This document shows, piece after piece, positions 47,415 through 57,481 of a stretch of DNA of 64,000 nt. Numbering within the stretch: the first letter of the stretch is position 1; each line of letters opens with the position of its first letter. The notes beneath the pieces were generated by a model, which was not told the DNA's origin, did not search any database, and saw only the letters and a list, made by a program, of their open reading frames with translations. The position numbers and the translations under genes are program-made. Source of the DNA: Caballeronia insecticola (GTDB lineage: Bacteria > Pseudomonadota > Gammaproteobacteria > Burkholderiales > Burkholderiaceae); the NCBI RefSeq assembly GCF_000402035.1, contig NC_021287.1, forward strand, positions 248,001-312,000, in the 5' to 3' direction.

Positions 47415-48146
47415 ATGAGCAAGACCCACTTCGGATACGAAACGGTCGAGGAGCAGGACAAGGCGAAGAAAGTGGCGGGCGTATTCCACTCCGTCGCGAG
47501 CAACTACGACTTGATGAACGACCTGATGTCCGGCGGACTGCATCGGATCTGGAAGCACTTCACGATCGGGCAGGCCAAGGTGCGGCCAGGCTACAAAGTG
47601 CTGGATCTGGCCGGCGGCACGGGCGATCTCGCGATGGCGTTCGCCAAGCAGGCGGGCGAAACCGGCGAAGTCTGGCACACGGACATCAACGAATCGATGC
47701 TGCGCGTCGGGCGTGATCGTCTCATCGACAAGGGCGTGCTGACGCCTGCGCTGCTGTGCGACGCCGAGAAGATCCCGTTCTCGGACAATTATTTCAATAT
47801 CGTTACGGTTGCTTTCGGTTTGCGTAATATGACGCACAAGGATCGTGCGCTGGCGGAAATGACGCGCGTGCTCAAGCCGGGCGGTAAATTGCTTGTGCTG
47901 GAGTTCTCGAAAGTGTGGGAACCGCTGAAGAAGCCGTACGATATCTACAGTTTCAAGATTTTGCCGTGGCTTGGCGATAAAGTGGCCAAAGATGCGGATA
48001 GCTATCGATACCTTGCCGAATCCATCCGCATGCACCCGGACCAGGAAACTTTAAAAACGATGATGGAACAAGCGGGCCTGGATCGAGTCGAATATTACAA
48101 TTTGTCAGGTGGCGTGGTAGCGTTACACGTCGGGACCAAATTTTAG
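47415..48146 (+). CDS. ubiE: Ubiquinone/menaquinone C-methyltransferase
   Basis: SAM-dependent C-methyltransferase of quinone synthesis, 243 residues from ATG at 47415, with GAGGAAAG upstream. SAM motif I is [12 protein letters not shown]; signature segments are [21 protein letters not shown] and [16 protein letters not shown]. It begins the ubi part of the region, followed by a Tim44-like gene and then ubiJ and ubiB. As no menaquinone genes are in view, ubiquinone is the assumed product. Confidence 0.96.
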   Translation: MSKTHFGYETVEEQDKAKKVAGVFHSVASNYDLMNDLMSGGLHRIWKHFTIGQAKVRPGYKVLDLAGGTGDLAMAFAKQAGETGEVWHTDINESMLRVGRDRLIDKGVLTPALLCDAEKIPFSDNYFNIVTVAFGLRNMTHKDRALAEMTRVLKPGGKLLVLEFSKVWEPLKKPYDIYSFKILPWLGDKVAKDADSYRYLAESIRMHPDQETLKTMMEQAGLDRVEYYNLSGGVVALHVGTKF

Positions 48147-48170
48147 TGTTCCACTCTTAAAGGATTCGAC

Positions 48171-49190
48171 ATGTCCGATTCGCGCATACCCCAATCCCGG
48201 GGTTTCCTGAACCTCTTCTTCAGGAAGGCCGGAATCTTGGCGCTGGCTGGCGTTATTGCGGCCGGCGCGATCTTCGCAGAAAGCGCGGAAGCCAAGCGCA
48301 TGGGCGGCGGCCGCAGCATGGGCCGGCAGTCAGCCACGGCCACGCAGCAGCATCAGGCGACGCCGCCGTCGCAGTCGCAATCGATGCAGCAGGGTCAGGC
48401 CGCTCAGGCGCAACGCGCGCAACCCGCGCCCGGAACGCCCGCAGCCGCGGCGCAACCCGCGCGCAACCGCTGGCTCGGACCGATCGCCGGTCTCGCGGCG
48501 GGCCTGGGCATCGCGGCGTTGCTGTCGCACTTCGGGCTGGGTGAAGCGTTCGCTGGCGCAATGGCCAACATGATCATGATCGCGTTGATCGTGCTGGCGG
48601 CCGTCATGCTGTTCCGCTTCATCATGCGCAAACGTCAGGCAAGTCAGGGCAACAACACGCCCGCATACGCCGGCGCGGCTTCGGCTTCCGGCTCGCCGTA
48701 CGGCGCGACCGCCCGCACCAGTCTGAACCAGGACCCGCCGCAAGTGCCGCAGCAGCCGGGCGGTCTGGGCGCGACGTATATCGAATCGGCGCCGCAGCAG
48801 GCCGTTCAGGCGAACGTGCCCGCGGGGTTCGACACCGAGGCGTTCGTGCGTAACGCGAAGGTTTACTTCGTGCGTCTGCAGGACGCGTGGGACCGCGGCA
48901 ACGTCAACGACATCCGCGAGTTCACGACGCCCGAAATGTTCGCCGAAGTAAAACTCGACGTCGACGCACGCGGCAGCGCGCCGAATCGTACGGACGTGGT
49001 GCAACTCAACGCCGACGTCCTGGGCGTCGAGGACCGCGCGAACGAATATCTCGCGAGCGTGCGCTTCCACGGCCTGATTCGCGAGTCGGAAGGCGCGGCG
49101 GCGGAGCCGTTCGTCGAGGTGTGGAACCTGTCGAAGCAGAAGACCGGCAACGAAGGCTGGCTGCTGGCCGGCATTCAGCAGGTTAGTTAA
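48171..49190 (+). CDS. Tim44-like domain membrane protein
   Basis: 339 residues from ATG at 48171. An N-terminal membrane segment (about 18-38, AGILALAGVIAAGAIFAE), a Gln/Pro/Ala-rich low-complexity stretch (about 50-100), a second hydrophobic region (about 105-150), and a C-terminal Tim44 domain (about 215-339; DTEAFVRNAKVYFVRLQDAWDRG). In mitochondria Tim44 tethers the import motor; in bacteria the role is unknown. It sits between ubiE (24-base gap) and a terminator before ubiJ. Confidence 0.85.
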   Translation: MSDSRIPQSRGFLNLFFRKAGILALAGVIAAGAIFAESAEAKRMGGGRSMGRQSATATQQHQATPPSQSQSMQQGQAAQAQRAQPAPGTPAAAAQPARNRWLGPIAGLAAGLGIAALLSHFGLGEAFAGAMANMIMIALIVLAAVMLFRFIMRKRQASQGNNTPAYAGAASASGSPYGATARTSLNQDPPQVPQQPGGLGATYIESAPQQAVQANVPAGFDTEAFVRNAKVYFVRLQDAWDRGNVNDIREFTTPEMFAEVKLDVDARGSAPNRTDVVQLNADVLGVEDRANEYLASVRFHGLIRESEGAAAEPFVEVWNLSKQKTGNEGWLLAGIQQVS

Positions 49191-49302
49191 TAAGGTCGCG
49201 CGCGGCGGCGTCATGCCGCCTCGCGCTGACACACTCCGACCTTAGCCGAATGGCCAACGCCGGCAACCGGCGGTGTGACAACCGGTTGCGGCGGTAGAAT
49301 AG

Positions 49303-49337
49303 AAACCCGCGCGAGCCCTCGCTTGCGCGGGTTTTTT
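49303..49337 (+). terminator. intrinsic terminator between the Tim44-like gene and ubiJ
   Basis: A 10-bp stem (AAACCCGCGC/GCGCGGGTTT) with a 12-base loop ends in a run of T, only 12 bases before the ubiJ ATG. A -10-like TAGAAT lies just upstream (49295-49300), so the hairpin may lie in, or be split by, the ubiJ transcript start. Confidence 0.75.
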
Positions 49338-49349
49338 ATCTCATAGCCG

Positions 49350-50078
49350 ATGACGAACGCAGACGAATTCGCCCGTCCCGCAGCAAACCCCGCCTTGAAG
49401 ACCGCGTCCGGTGCGTTCGCGGCCGCCGTGAATCATCTGCTCGTGCGCGAGCCGTGGGCGCTCGAACGTCTGAAGCCCTATGCCGCCCGGCGCGTGAAAC
49501 TGACGTGCACACCGGTGTCGATCGCGCTCGTGGTGCAACCCGACGGCCTTTTCGCCGCGACCACGGAAGCAGACGCCGCCCGCTTCGACGTCACGATCGC
49601 CGTTCCGCTGGACGCGCTGCCCGCGTTCATGCAGGGCGGTCAGGCGGCGGTGATGAAGCACGTGCGCATTGAAGGCGACGCGGAATTCGCCACGACGCTC
49701 GCCAAGCTGGCCGAACATCTGCGCTGGGATGCCGAGGAAGACCTGGCCCGCGTGATCGGCGACGCGCCCGCGCATCGGCTGGGCGTGATCGCGCGCTCGG
49801 TGCACGAGCAGGCACAACGCACAGGCCGCAATCTGCTGGACACGTTCACCGAATTTTTTCTCGACGAACGGCCGCAACTCGTGCGCAAGAGCGCGCTCGA
49901 GGCGTTCAACGCCGAGCTTTCGAAGACGCGCGATGCGCTGGCGCGCGTCGAGAAGCGTATCGAAAGAATCGAACAGCGAAGCGATTTATCCAGCCAACAA
50001 TCCGGCGAACAACGACAGCCGGCTCGCGGTGCCTCAGCGCGAACCGGTAGCGAGTCCGTGCGCGACTCGCGCGAATAA
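49350..50078 (+). CDS. ubiJ: Ubiquinone biosynthesis accessory factor UbiJ
   Basis: 242 residues from ATG at 49350. The SCP2 lipid-binding domain (about 20-130; RRVKLTCTPVSIALVVQPDG, GDAEFATTLAKLAEHLRWD) binds ubiquinone intermediates within the cytosolic Ubi complex. The C-terminal part is a coiled coil (KTRDALARVEKRIERIEQR), followed by a variable tail. The next gene is ubiB 20 bases downstream, as in the ubiEJB operon of E. coli. No Shine-Dalgarno is seen. Confidence 0.9.
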   Translation: MTNADEFARPAANPALKTASGAFAAAVNHLLVREPWALERLKPYAARRVKLTCTPVSIALVVQPDGLFAATTEADAARFDVTIAVPLDALPAFMQGGQAAVMKHVRIEGDAEFATTLAKLAEHLRWDAEEDLARVIGDAPAHRLGVIARSVHEQAQRTGRNLLDTFTEFFLDERPQLVRKSALEAFNAELSKTRDALARVEKRIERIEQRSDLSSQQSGEQRQPARGASARTGSESVRDSRE

Positions 50079-50098
50079 CGAGCTGAAGCGAATCCGAC

Positions 50099-51673
50099 AT
50101 GCGTTTTCTGCGTTTCCTCAAAATATTCTTCACGATCGTCCGCTTCGGGCTCGACGAACTCGTGATGAGCGGCATCGACGATCGCCGCGTGCGCTGGCTC
50201 ATGCGTATCACCACATTCGGCCGTCGCTTCGACGTCGAACGCGGCATCCGCCTGCGGCTCGCGCTGGAAAGCCTCGGCCCGATCTTCGTGAAATTCGGCC
50301 AGGTGCTGTCGACGCGGCGCGATCTTTTGCCCGTCGATATCGCCGACGAGCTCGCGAAGCTCCAGGATCGCGTGCCGCCGTTCGATTCGACAGTGGCGGT
50401 CGCGATCATCGAGAAGTCGCTCGGCGCGCCGATCGACGTTCTGTTCGACGATTTCGAGCGCGTGCCGGTGGCGAGCGCGTCGATCGCGCAGGTGCACTTC
50501 GCCAAGATCAAGACCGGCGAGCACGCGGGCAAGGCCGTCGCGGTGAAGGTGCTGCGCCCGGGCATGCTGCCGGTGATCGATTCGGATCTGGCGCTGTTGC
50601 GCGACATCGCGATCTGGGCGGAGCGCCTGTGGGCCGACGGCCGGCGCCTGAAGCCGCGCGAAGTGGTCGCGGAATTCGACAAATATCTGCACGACGAACT
50701 CGATCTCATGCGCGAGGCCGCCAACGGCAGCCAGCTGCGGCGCAATTTTCAGGGGCTCGATCTGCTGCTCGTGCCCGAGATGTATTGGGACATGTCGGCG
50801 GCGAGCGTCCTCGTCATGGAGCGCATGGTCGGCGTGCCGATCAGCCAGGTCGAAACGCTGCGCGCCGCAGGCGTCGACATTCCGAAGCTGGCGCGCGAAG
50901 GCGTCGAGATTTTCTTCACGCAAGTGTTCCGCGACGGCTTCTTTCACGCCGACATGCACCCCGGCAATATTCAGGTGAGCCTCGATCCGGCGACGTTCGG
51001 GCGCTATATCGCGCTGGATTTCGGCATCGTCGGGGCGCTGTCGGACTTCGACAAAAACTACCTCGCGCAGAATTTTCTCGCGTTCTTTAAGCGCGACTAT
51101 CACCGTGTCGCGACGCTGCATCTGGAGTCCGGCTGGGTGCCGCCGAACACGCGCGTCGAGGAACTGGAAAGCGCGATTCGCGCCGTGTGCGAGCCGTATT
51201 TCGATCGCGCGCTGAAGGATATTTCGCTCGGGCAAGTGCTGATGCGCCTGTTCTCGACGTCGCGGCGCTTCAACGTCGAGATTCAGCCGCAACTCGTGCT
51301 GCTGCAGAAAACGATGCTCAACGTGGAAGGCCTCGGACGCTCGCTCGACCCGGAACTCGATCTGTGGAAAACGGCGAAGCCGTATCTCGAACGCTGGATG
51401 AACGAACAGATCGGCTGGCGCGGCTGGTACGAGCGTCTGCAGATGGAAGCGCCGCAGTGGAGCAAGACCATTCCGCAGTTGCCGCGTCTGATTCACCATT
51501 TACTGGCCGAGCAGCATGATGTGCCGCGCGCCGGCAACGACGAAACCATGCGCCAGTTGCTCGCCGAGCAAAGGCGCACCAATCGTCTGCTGATCACGCT
51601 GCTGGCCGTCGGGCTGATCGCGGTGGCCGGAGCGGGCGTCGTGATCGCGCAATTCTGGCTCGGCAACCTGTGA
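50099..51673 (+). CDS. ubiB: Ubiquinone biosynthesis kinase-like protein UbiB
   Basis: Atypical ABC1/ADCK kinase required for ubiquinone synthesis, 524 residues. The KxGQ motif ([16 protein letters not shown]), the A-rich loop ([14 protein letters not shown]), the HADMHPGNI catalytic loop and the DFG-like DFGIVG are all present. A C-terminal hydrophobic segment (about 498-520) anchors it to the inner membrane. ATG at 50099 is 20 bases after ubiJ. Confidence 0.96.
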   Translation: MRFLRFLKIFFTIVRFGLDELVMSGIDDRRVRWLMRITTFGRRFDVERGIRLRLALESLGPIFVKFGQVLSTRRDLLPVDIADELAKLQDRVPPFDSTVAVAIIEKSLGAPIDVLFDDFERVPVASASIAQVHFAKIKTGEHAGKAVAVKVLRPGMLPVIDSDLALLRDIAIWAERLWADGRRLKPREVVAEFDKYLHDELDLMREAANGSQLRRNFQGLDLLLVPEMYWDMSAASVLVMERMVGVPISQVETLRAAGVDIPKLAREGVEIFFTQVFRDGFFHADMHPGNIQVSLDPATFGRYIALDFGIVGALSDFDKNYLAQNFLAFFKRDYHRVATLHLESGWVPPNTRVEELESAIRAVCEPYFDRALKDISLGQVLMRLFSTSRRFNVEIQPQLVLLQKTMLNVEGLGRSLDPELDLWKTAKPYLERWMNEQIGWRGWYERLQMEAPQWSKTIPQLPRLIHHLLAEQHDVPRAGNDETMRQLLAEQRRTNRLLITLLAVGLIAVAGAGVVIAQFWLGNL

Positions 51674-51703
51674 GCATCGAATCATGAGCGTGGAGCACCT
51701 GTC

Positions 51704-52315
51704 ATGAGCGACCCGAGCTTCGAGAATCGCGACCCGAATTCCCCCGGATTCTGGGACGAGCGCTTCGATCAACGTTTCATGCCGTGGGATCAATCCGGCG
51801 TGCCGGAGGCGTTCGAGGCATTTGTCGCGTCTCGCGCCGCGCAGAACGTGTTGATTCCCGGCTGCGGCAGCGCGTACGAAGCGCTGTATCTGGCCGTACG
51901 CGGCTGGCCCGTGCGGGCAATCGACTTTTCGCCGGCTGCCGTCGAGGCGGCGAGGGTGCAACTCGGCGTGCACGCGGGCGTCGTCGAACAGGCGGATTTT
52001 TTCGCTTTCGAGCCGCCGTTCGCGCCCGACTGGATCTACGAACGCGCGTTTCTATGCGCGTTGCCCAAGACGCGCTGGCAGGACTACGCCGAACGGATGG
52101 CCGCGCTGCTCCGGCCCGGCGCGCAGCTCGCGGGCTTCTTTTTCCTCGGCGCGACGCCGAAAGGGCCGCCGTTCGGCATCGAGCGTGACGAACTGGACGC
52201 GCTTCTGACGCCGCACTTCGAACTGGTCGACGAGCGCGCGGTGAGCGGCTCGATTCCCGTGTTCGCCGGCCGCGAGCGCTGGATGACCTGGCGGCGCATC
52301 GGCGCGGCGGCTTGA
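51704..52315 (+). CDS. TPMT-family SAM-dependent methyltransferase
   Basis: 203 residues with the class I fold. SAM motif I is LIPGCGSAYEA, preceded by the thiopurine-methyltransferase-like N-terminus FWDERFDQRFMPWDQSGVP. Family members methylate thiols, selenium or tellurium compounds, or halides; the substrate is unknown. It lies 30 bases after ubiB in the same direction, but no role in quinone synthesis is implied by family. Confidence 0.85.
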   Translation: MSDPSFENRDPNSPGFWDERFDQRFMPWDQSGVPEAFEAFVASRAAQNVLIPGCGSAYEALYLAVRGWPVRAIDFSPAAVEAARVQLGVHAGVVEQADFFAFEPPFAPDWIYERAFLCALPKTRWQDYAERMAALLRPGAQLAGFFFLGATPKGPPFGIERDELDALLTPHFELVDERAVSGSIPVFAGRERWMTWRRIGAAA

Positions 52316-52400
52316 AATTCGCCGCTGCCGCCCCGAAATATAAGGCGGGTCGACTAACGCGGCCAGTCCGGAAAATCGCGGGTCGAAAATGGTTTGCGGC

Positions 52401-52406
52401 TATAAT
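52401..52406 (+). promoter_or_regulatory. candidate -10 box of the FmdB-DUF502-aspS group
   Basis: A perfect TATAAT in GGCTATAATTCAAG, 45 bases before the FmdB-like start. No clear -35 lies 17 bases upstream. Confidence 0.5.
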
Positions 52407-52450
52407 TCAAGGCTTTGCAAGCGTCGAAAGATCATTGTAGGAAGAGCTCC

Positions 52451-52849
52451 ATGCCGATTTACGCGTACCGCTGCGCAAACTGCGGCCACGAAAAAGATGT
52501 GCTCCGCAAACTGAGCGATGCGCCGCTCACGCAATGTCCTGCCTGCGGGAAGGACACGTTTTCGAAGCAAGTGACCGCCGCCGGTTTCCAGCTGAAGGGA
52601 TCGGGCTGGTATGTCACCGATTTCCGCGGCGGGAATAGCGGCGCGGGCAGCGGCAAGAGCGCCCCGAACGAAGGCTCGGACGCATCGAACGCGTCGGCAT
52701 CGAAAACGGAAGACGCCTCGGCCGGTGCGAAGTCGGGTGAAAGCGCCACGCCGGCGAGCACGTCATCCACGGATGCCGCCAAGCCTGCCGCCGGTTCGTC
52801 GGGCTCGTCCGCGTCGTCCGGCCCCGCCGCCTCTTCGGGCGCGGCCTGA
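52451..52849 (+). CDS. FmdB-family zinc-ribbon protein
   Basis: 132 residues from ATG at 52451, with GAAGAG upstream. The N-terminal 55 residues are a zinc ribbon (YRCANCGHEKDV, CPACGKDTF), the family hallmark. The rest is a Ser/Ala/Gly/Thr-rich low-complexity tail of about 65 residues that is not part of the domain. The frame is open upstream to 52415, but MPIYAYRC is the usual start. Function unknown; in this family it is often found before aspS, as here. Confidence 0.9.
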   Translation: MPIYAYRCANCGHEKDVLRKLSDAPLTQCPACGKDTFSKQVTAAGFQLKGSGWYVTDFRGGNSGAGSGKSAPNEGSDASNASASKTEDASAGAKSGESATPASTSSTDAAKPAAGSSGSSASSGPAASSGAA

Positions 52850-53021
52850 AACCGCGGCGTGAAACGCAAAGCAACGCACAACAGCGCAGAGCAAGCCCGC
52901 TGGCCGGTCCGTCCGGCCGCACGCCATGCCGATGACCTCGCCGAACGCGCCTGAGCGCGCTCGCCTGCCAAGCCGGAGCTCGACTGAAATCGGGCCCCGG
53001 CGCAGCCTTCACCCCGTGTAA

Positions 53022-53684
53022 ATGACGACGAAAAAGACTACGCTGAAATCCGTGTTCCTCACCGGCCTGTTGGTGCTGGTGCCGCTCGCCATCACGTTGT
53101 GGGTGCTGGGCCTCGTCATCGGGACCATGGACCAGACGCTGCTTCTCCTGCCGCAGTCGTGGCAGCCCGAGCGGGTCGTCGGCTTCCATCTGCCGGGCGT
53201 GGGCGCGGTGCTGACGCTGGCGTTCATTTTCATCGTCGGCCTGCTTACGCAGAATTTCGTCGGACAGAAACTCGTCGGATGGTGGGACGCCGTGCTGCGC
53301 CACATTCCGGTGGTCGGTCCGCTCTACACGAGCGTGAAGCAGGTGTCGGACACGCTGCTGTCGTCGAGCGGGAATGCGTTCCGCAAGGCGCTGCTCATCG
53401 AATATCCGCGCAAAGGCTCGTACACCATCGGCTTTCTGACGGGCATTCCGGGCGGCGACGTATTGAATCATCTGGACGAAGACCACGTAAGCGTTTACGT
53501 GCCGACAACGCCGAATCCGACGTCCGGCTTCTTCCTGATGATGCCGAAAAGCGAAGTCGTCGAACTGGACATGACCGTCGACGCCGCACTGAAGTACATC
53601 GTCTCGATGGGCGTGGTGGCCCCTGCACCGAGCGCGCCGGCCCCGGTCGCGCCTGCCCGCCGCCCCATCGAGCCGCCGATGTAA
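53022..53684 (+). CDS. DUF502-family membrane protein
   Basis: 220 residues from ATG at 53022 with a lysine-rich start and two membrane segments (about 9-30 and 60-82), followed by a cytosolic or periplasmic domain (GNAFRKALLIEYPRKGSYTIGFLTG, GGDVLNHLDEDHVSVYVPTTPNPTSGFFLMMP), the signature of DUF502. The C-terminus is Pro/Ala-rich. Function unknown. Placed between the FmdB-like gene (172-base gap) and aspS (93-base gap). Confidence 0.88.
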   Translation: MTTKKTTLKSVFLTGLLVLVPLAITLWVLGLVIGTMDQTLLLLPQSWQPERVVGFHLPGVGAVLTLAFIFIVGLLTQNFVGQKLVGWWDAVLRHIPVVGPLYTSVKQVSDTLLSSSGNAFRKALLIEYPRKGSYTIGFLTGIPGGDVLNHLDEDHVSVYVPTTPNPTSGFFLMMPKSEVVELDMTVDAALKYIVSMGVVAPAPSAPAPVAPARRPIEPPM

Positions 53685-53777
53685 TGCCGGCGCGCGCACG
53701 CCGCGAGTCAGCCGCCGAAAGAGCGTGACCCGGAAGCGCGAGCCGTTGATTAACGAACAACGAAAGACACAAACATC

Positions 53778-55580
53778 ATGTCGATGCGATCTGAATACTG
53801 CGGTCTGGTGACCGAGGCCCAACTGGGTCAAACCGTCTCGCTGTGCGGCTGGGTGCAGCGCCGCCGCGATCATGGCGGCGTTATCTTCGTCGACCTGCGC
53901 GATCGCGAAGGGCTCGTTCAGGTCGTCTGCGACCCGGACCGCGCCGAAATGTTCAAGGTGGCCGAAGGCGTGCGCAACGAGTTCTGCGTGCAGGTGAAGG
54001 GCGTCGTGCGCAATCGTCCCGAAGGCACCGTCAACGCCAATCTGACGAGCGGCAAGATCGAAGTGTTGTGCCATGAACTGAACGTGTTGAACGCGTCGGT
54101 TACGCCGCCGTTCCAGCTCGACGACGACAACCTGTCGGAAACCACGCGCCTCACGCATCGCGTGCTCGACCTGCGCCGCCCGCAGATGCAGAAGAACCTG
54201 CGCCTGCGCTATCGCGTGGCGATGGAAGTGCGCAAGTATCTCGACGCGCAAGGTTTCATCGACATCGAAACGCCGATGCTGACCAAGAGCACGCCCGAAG
54301 GCGCGCGCGATTACCTCGTGCCGTCGCGCGTGAACGCGGGGCAATTCTTCGCGCTGCCGCAATCGCCGCAGTTGTTCAAGCAGCTGCTGATGGTCGCGAA
54401 CTTCGACCGTTACTACCAGATCACCAAGTGCTTCCGCGACGAAGACCTGCGCGCTGACCGCCAGCCGGAATTCACGCAGATCGACTGCGAAACCTCGTTC
54501 CTCAACGAACAGGAAATTCGCGATCTGTTCGAAAACATGATCCGCCACGTCTTCAAGGAGACGATGGACGTCGCGCTGCCCGAGAAATTCCCGGTCATGC
54601 TGTATTCGGAAGCCATGCGCCGTTTCGGCTCCGACAAGCCCGACCTGCGCGTGAAGCTCGAATTCGCCGACCTGACGGACGCCGTGAAGGACGTCGACTT
54701 CAAGGTGTTCAGCATGCCGGCCAACTCGAAGGACGGCCGCGTGGCTGCCCTGCGCGTGCCGAAGGGCGGCGAGCTGTCGCGCGGCGATATCGACGGTTAC
54801 ACGGAATTCGTGCGCATCTACGGTGCGAAGGGTCTCGCGTGGATCAAGATCAACGACAAGACGCGCGGCCGCGACGGCCTGCAAAGCCCGATCGTCAAGA
54901 ACCTGCATGACGCGGCGCTCGCGGCGATCATGGAGCGCACCGGCGCACAAGACGGCGACATCATTTTCTTCGCGGCCGACCGCGCGAAGGTCGTGAACGA
55001 CAGCCTGGGCGCGCTGCGTCTGAAGATCGGCCATTCGGAATTCGGCAAGTCCACGGGTCTGCTCGAAACCGGCTGGAAGCCGCTGTGGGTTATCGACTTC
55101 CCGATGTTCGAGTACGACGAGGAAGAAAACCGCCACGTGGCCGCGCACCATCCGTTCACGAGCCCGAAGGACGAGCACCTCGAATACCTCGAAACCGATC
55201 CGGGCCGCTGCCTCGCGAAGGCGTACGACATGGTGCTGAACGGCTGGGAGATCGGCGGCGGTTCGGTGCGTATCTTCCAGGAAGACGTGCAGAGCAAGGT
55301 GTTCCGCGCGCTCAAGATCGGTGCCGAAGAAGCGCGTCTCAAGTTCGGCTTCCTGCTGGACGCGTTGCAGTACGGCGCGCCGCCGCACGGTGGTATCGCG
55401 TTCGGTCTGGACCGCATCGTCACGCTGATGTCCGGCGCCGATTCGATCCGCGACGTGATCGCCTTCCCGAAGACGCAGCGCGCGCAGGATCTGCTCACGC
55501 AGGCGCCGAGCGAAGTGGACGAGCGCCAGTTGCGCGAGCTGCATATCCGTCTGCGTCAGCCGGAGCAGAAGGCGCACTAA
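53778..55580 (+). CDS. aspS: Aspartyl-tRNA synthetase
   Basis: Class II aminoacyl-tRNA synthetase, 600 residues. The N-terminal anticodon-binding OB domain ([20 protein letters not shown]), motif 2 ([17 protein letters not shown]), a bacterial GAD insertion (about 290-410) and motif 3 ([14 protein letters not shown]) are complete. Burkholderia-type bacteria generally lack an asparaginyl-tRNA synthetase and use a non-discriminating AspRS with GatCAB; whether that applies here cannot be seen from this window. A terminator follows. Confidence 0.97.
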   Translation: MSMRSEYCGLVTEAQLGQTVSLCGWVQRRRDHGGVIFVDLRDREGLVQVVCDPDRAEMFKVAEGVRNEFCVQVKGVVRNRPEGTVNANLTSGKIEVLCHELNVLNASVTPPFQLDDDNLSETTRLTHRVLDLRRPQMQKNLRLRYRVAMEVRKYLDAQGFIDIETPMLTKSTPEGARDYLVPSRVNAGQFFALPQSPQLFKQLLMVANFDRYYQITKCFRDEDLRADRQPEFTQIDCETSFLNEQEIRDLFENMIRHVFKETMDVALPEKFPVMLYSEAMRRFGSDKPDLRVKLEFADLTDAVKDVDFKVFSMPANSKDGRVAALRVPKGGELSRGDIDGYTEFVRIYGAKGLAWIKINDKTRGRDGLQSPIVKNLHDAALAAIMERTGAQDGDIIFFAADRAKVVNDSLGALRLKIGHSEFGKSTGLLETGWKPLWVIDFPMFEYDEEENRHVAAHHPFTSPKDEHLEYLETDPGRCLAKAYDMVLNGWEIGGGSVRIFQEDVQSKVFRALKIGAEEARLKFGFLLDALQYGAPPHGGIAFGLDRIVTLMSGADSIRDVIAFPKTQRAQDLLTQAPSEVDERQLRELHIRLRQPEQKAH

Positions 55581-55617
55581 AACAGCCTTCGAAGCAGGTC
55601 AAGTTGTCGTTGTGATG

Positions 55618-55642
55618 AAAAAGGCGCCGAGTGCGCCTTTTT
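55618..55642 (+). terminator. intrinsic terminator after aspS
   Basis: A 10-bp stem (AAAAAGGCGC/GCGCCTTTTT) with a 5-base loop, with further T downstream, 37 bases past the aspS stop and 61 before nudB. Confidence 0.85.
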
Positions 55643-55703
55643 CGCTTTTTGCGTTACAGTCTTCAGGCAATCGACAGATAAAGAAACGCACGTTCAAAAC
55701 GTC

Positions 55704-56180
55704 ATGCTCAAGCCGCCGAAGATCCCCGAATCCGTCCTGGTCGTCATTCATACGCCCGAGCTCGATGTGCTCGTCATCGAACGTGCGGATCACAAAGGTT
55801 TCTGGCAGTCGGTGACGGGCTCGAAGGACCGTGCCGACGAGCCGCTCATCGAGACCGCCGCGCGCGAGGTGCTGGAGGAAACCGGTATTGTGATCGGCGG
55901 CGGCCTCGTGCCGGAGCGCGCGCTGCTCGACTGGCATCACAGCATCCAGTACGAAATCTATCCGCAGTGGCGGCATCGCTATGCGCCGGGCGTCGTGCGC
56001 AACACCGAGCATCAGTTCAGCCTGCTCGTGCCGCATTGTCTCGAAGTGACGCTCGCGCCGCGCGAGCACACCGCGCATCTCTGGCTGCCGCTTCGCGAAG
56101 CCGCCGACAAGTGTTTCTCGTGGTCGAACCGGGAAGCCATTCTGCAACTGCCCGAGCGCCTCGCGGCGCACAGCCGGTGA
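55704..56180 (+). CDS. nudB: Dihydroneopterin triphosphate diphosphatase
   Basis: Nudix hydrolase that removes pyrophosphate from dihydroneopterin triphosphate in folate synthesis. 158 residues from ATG at 55704. The Nudix box AAREVLEETGI is complete, and FWQSVTGSKD and EHTAHLWLP fit the NudB family. It lies between the aspS terminator and the cardiolipin synthase gene, whose GTG overlaps the nudB stop. Confidence 0.9.
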   Translation: MLKPPKIPESVLVVIHTPELDVLVIERADHKGFWQSVTGSKDRADEPLIETAAREVLEETGIVIGGGLVPERALLDWHHSIQYEIYPQWRHRYAPGVVRNTEHQFSLLVPHCLEVTLAPREHTAHLWLPLREAADKCFSWSNREAILQLPERLAAHSR

Positions 56181-56185
56181 TCGGT

Positions 56186-57481
56186 ATGCGCCCGGGGCGC
56201 AGTTTCAAGCGGCTGCGTCAGGCGCTGTTTTCCGGGCGCCGCCCGCCGCGCTTTTGCTTCACCGCGGGCAATCATGTGCGCATCTTCAAGGGCGGCGTGC
56301 AGTTCTTTCCCGCCTTGATCGAGCGCGTCGACCAGGCGCGGCATTCGGTGTCGCTGGAAACCTATATCTTCGCCAACGACGACATCGGCCGCGCCGTGTC
56401 CGATGCGCTCATTCGCGCGGCCGAACGCGGCGTCAAGGTGCGCGTGATCACGGACGGCATCGGCACGGAGAGCAATCTGCCGATGTTCAAGCTGTGGCAG
56501 GAACGCGGCGTCGATCATCGGATCTACAACCCGCATCTGCTGTTCGGGCCGCAGGGCTGGTCGCGCACGCATCGCAAGCTCGCGCTGATCGACGAAACCT
56601 ACGCGTTTTGCGGCGGCATCAATATCGTCGACGATTACGACCAGAACGGCACGCAGCTCGAACGGCCGCGCTGGGATTTCGCGATGGAAGCGCACGGGCC
56701 CGTCGTCAAGGATGTGCGCGAGGCGTTCGATCTCCAATGGCAGCGCATTCGTCTCGGCGTGAAGCCGCGTCAGCCGGCGCAGCCGAGTTGCGACGCGCCG
56801 CCAGCATCATCGAACGCGGACGAGTCGCCGGCGCATCGCTTGCGCGCGCGCCGCGCGATGCTCGCACGCAGGCGGGCGCGGCTCGGCGAAATCCATGCGG
56901 TCGATCGGCCGTGCGTCGCGTTCGTCGCGCGCGACAACCTGCTCAACCGTCGCGCGATCGAAAAGGCGTATCTGCGGGCCATTGCGCATGCCGAGCGCGA
57001 AGTGCTGCTCGCCAATCCTTACTTCATGCCGGGGCGCCGTCTGCGGCGCGCGCTTCAGCAAGCGGCGCAGCGCGGCGTGCGCGTGTCGCTCGTGATCGGG
57101 CGCAAGGAGTTCGTGGCGCTCGATTACGCGACGCCGTTCCTCTACGGCAATCTGCTCAAACACGGCGTGCGCATCGCCGAATACGAAAAGACCATGCTCC
57201 ACGGCAAGGTCGCGGTCGTGGACGCGGATTGGGCGACCATCGGTTCGTCGAATCTCGATGCGCTCTCGCTCGTGCTCAACAACGAGGCCAATATGGTGCT
57301 CGTCAATCATCCCGAAATTGCCGGGCTGCACGACGCCATCCTCCAGGCGTTCGACGAAGGCCGCCCCATCGACGAAAAACATTACGCGTCGCGGCCCATT
57401 ACGGAGCGGGCGCTGAGCTGGCTTGCGTACAACACCTATCGTCTGATGATGAAAACCATCACTATCGGCAAGTACGATTAG
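56186..57481 (+). CDS. clsB: Cardiolipin synthase B-type phospholipase D protein
   Basis: Membrane-associated enzyme that makes cardiolipin from phosphatidyl donors. 431 residues from ATG at 56186; GTG at 56177, overlapping the nudB stop as GTGA, is an equally plausible start. Both HKD motifs are intact: HRKLALID...GG (near 130) and HGKVAVVD...GSSN (near 337). An Arg-rich linker of about 50 residues separates the halves. No N-terminal membrane helices, as in ClsB. Confidence 0.88.
   Translation: MRPGRSFKRLRQALFSGRRPPRFCFTAGNHVRIFKGGVQFFPALIERVDQARHSVSLETYIFANDDIGRAVSDALIRAAERGVKVRVITDGIGTESNLPMFKLWQERGVDHRIYNPHLLFGPQGWSRTHRKLALIDETYAFCGGINIVDDYDQNGTQLERPRWDFAMEAHGPVVKDVREAFDLQWQRIRLGVKPRQPAQPSCDAPPASSNADESPAHRLRARRAMLARRRARLGEIHAVDRPCVAFVARDNLLNRRAIEKAYLRAIAHAEREVLLANPYFMPGRRLRRALQQAAQRGVRVSLVIGRKEFVALDYATPFLYGNLLKHGVRIAEYEKTMLHGKVAVVDADWATIGSSNLDALSLVLNNEANMVLVNHPEIAGLHDAILQAFDEGRPIDEKHYASRPITERALSWLAYNTYRLMMKTITIGKYD

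Noticed and set aside
52614..55577. Open frame of 987 codons on the minus strand
   Set aside because: Antisense to DUF502 and aspS; no motif, composition typical of a GC-bias shadow.
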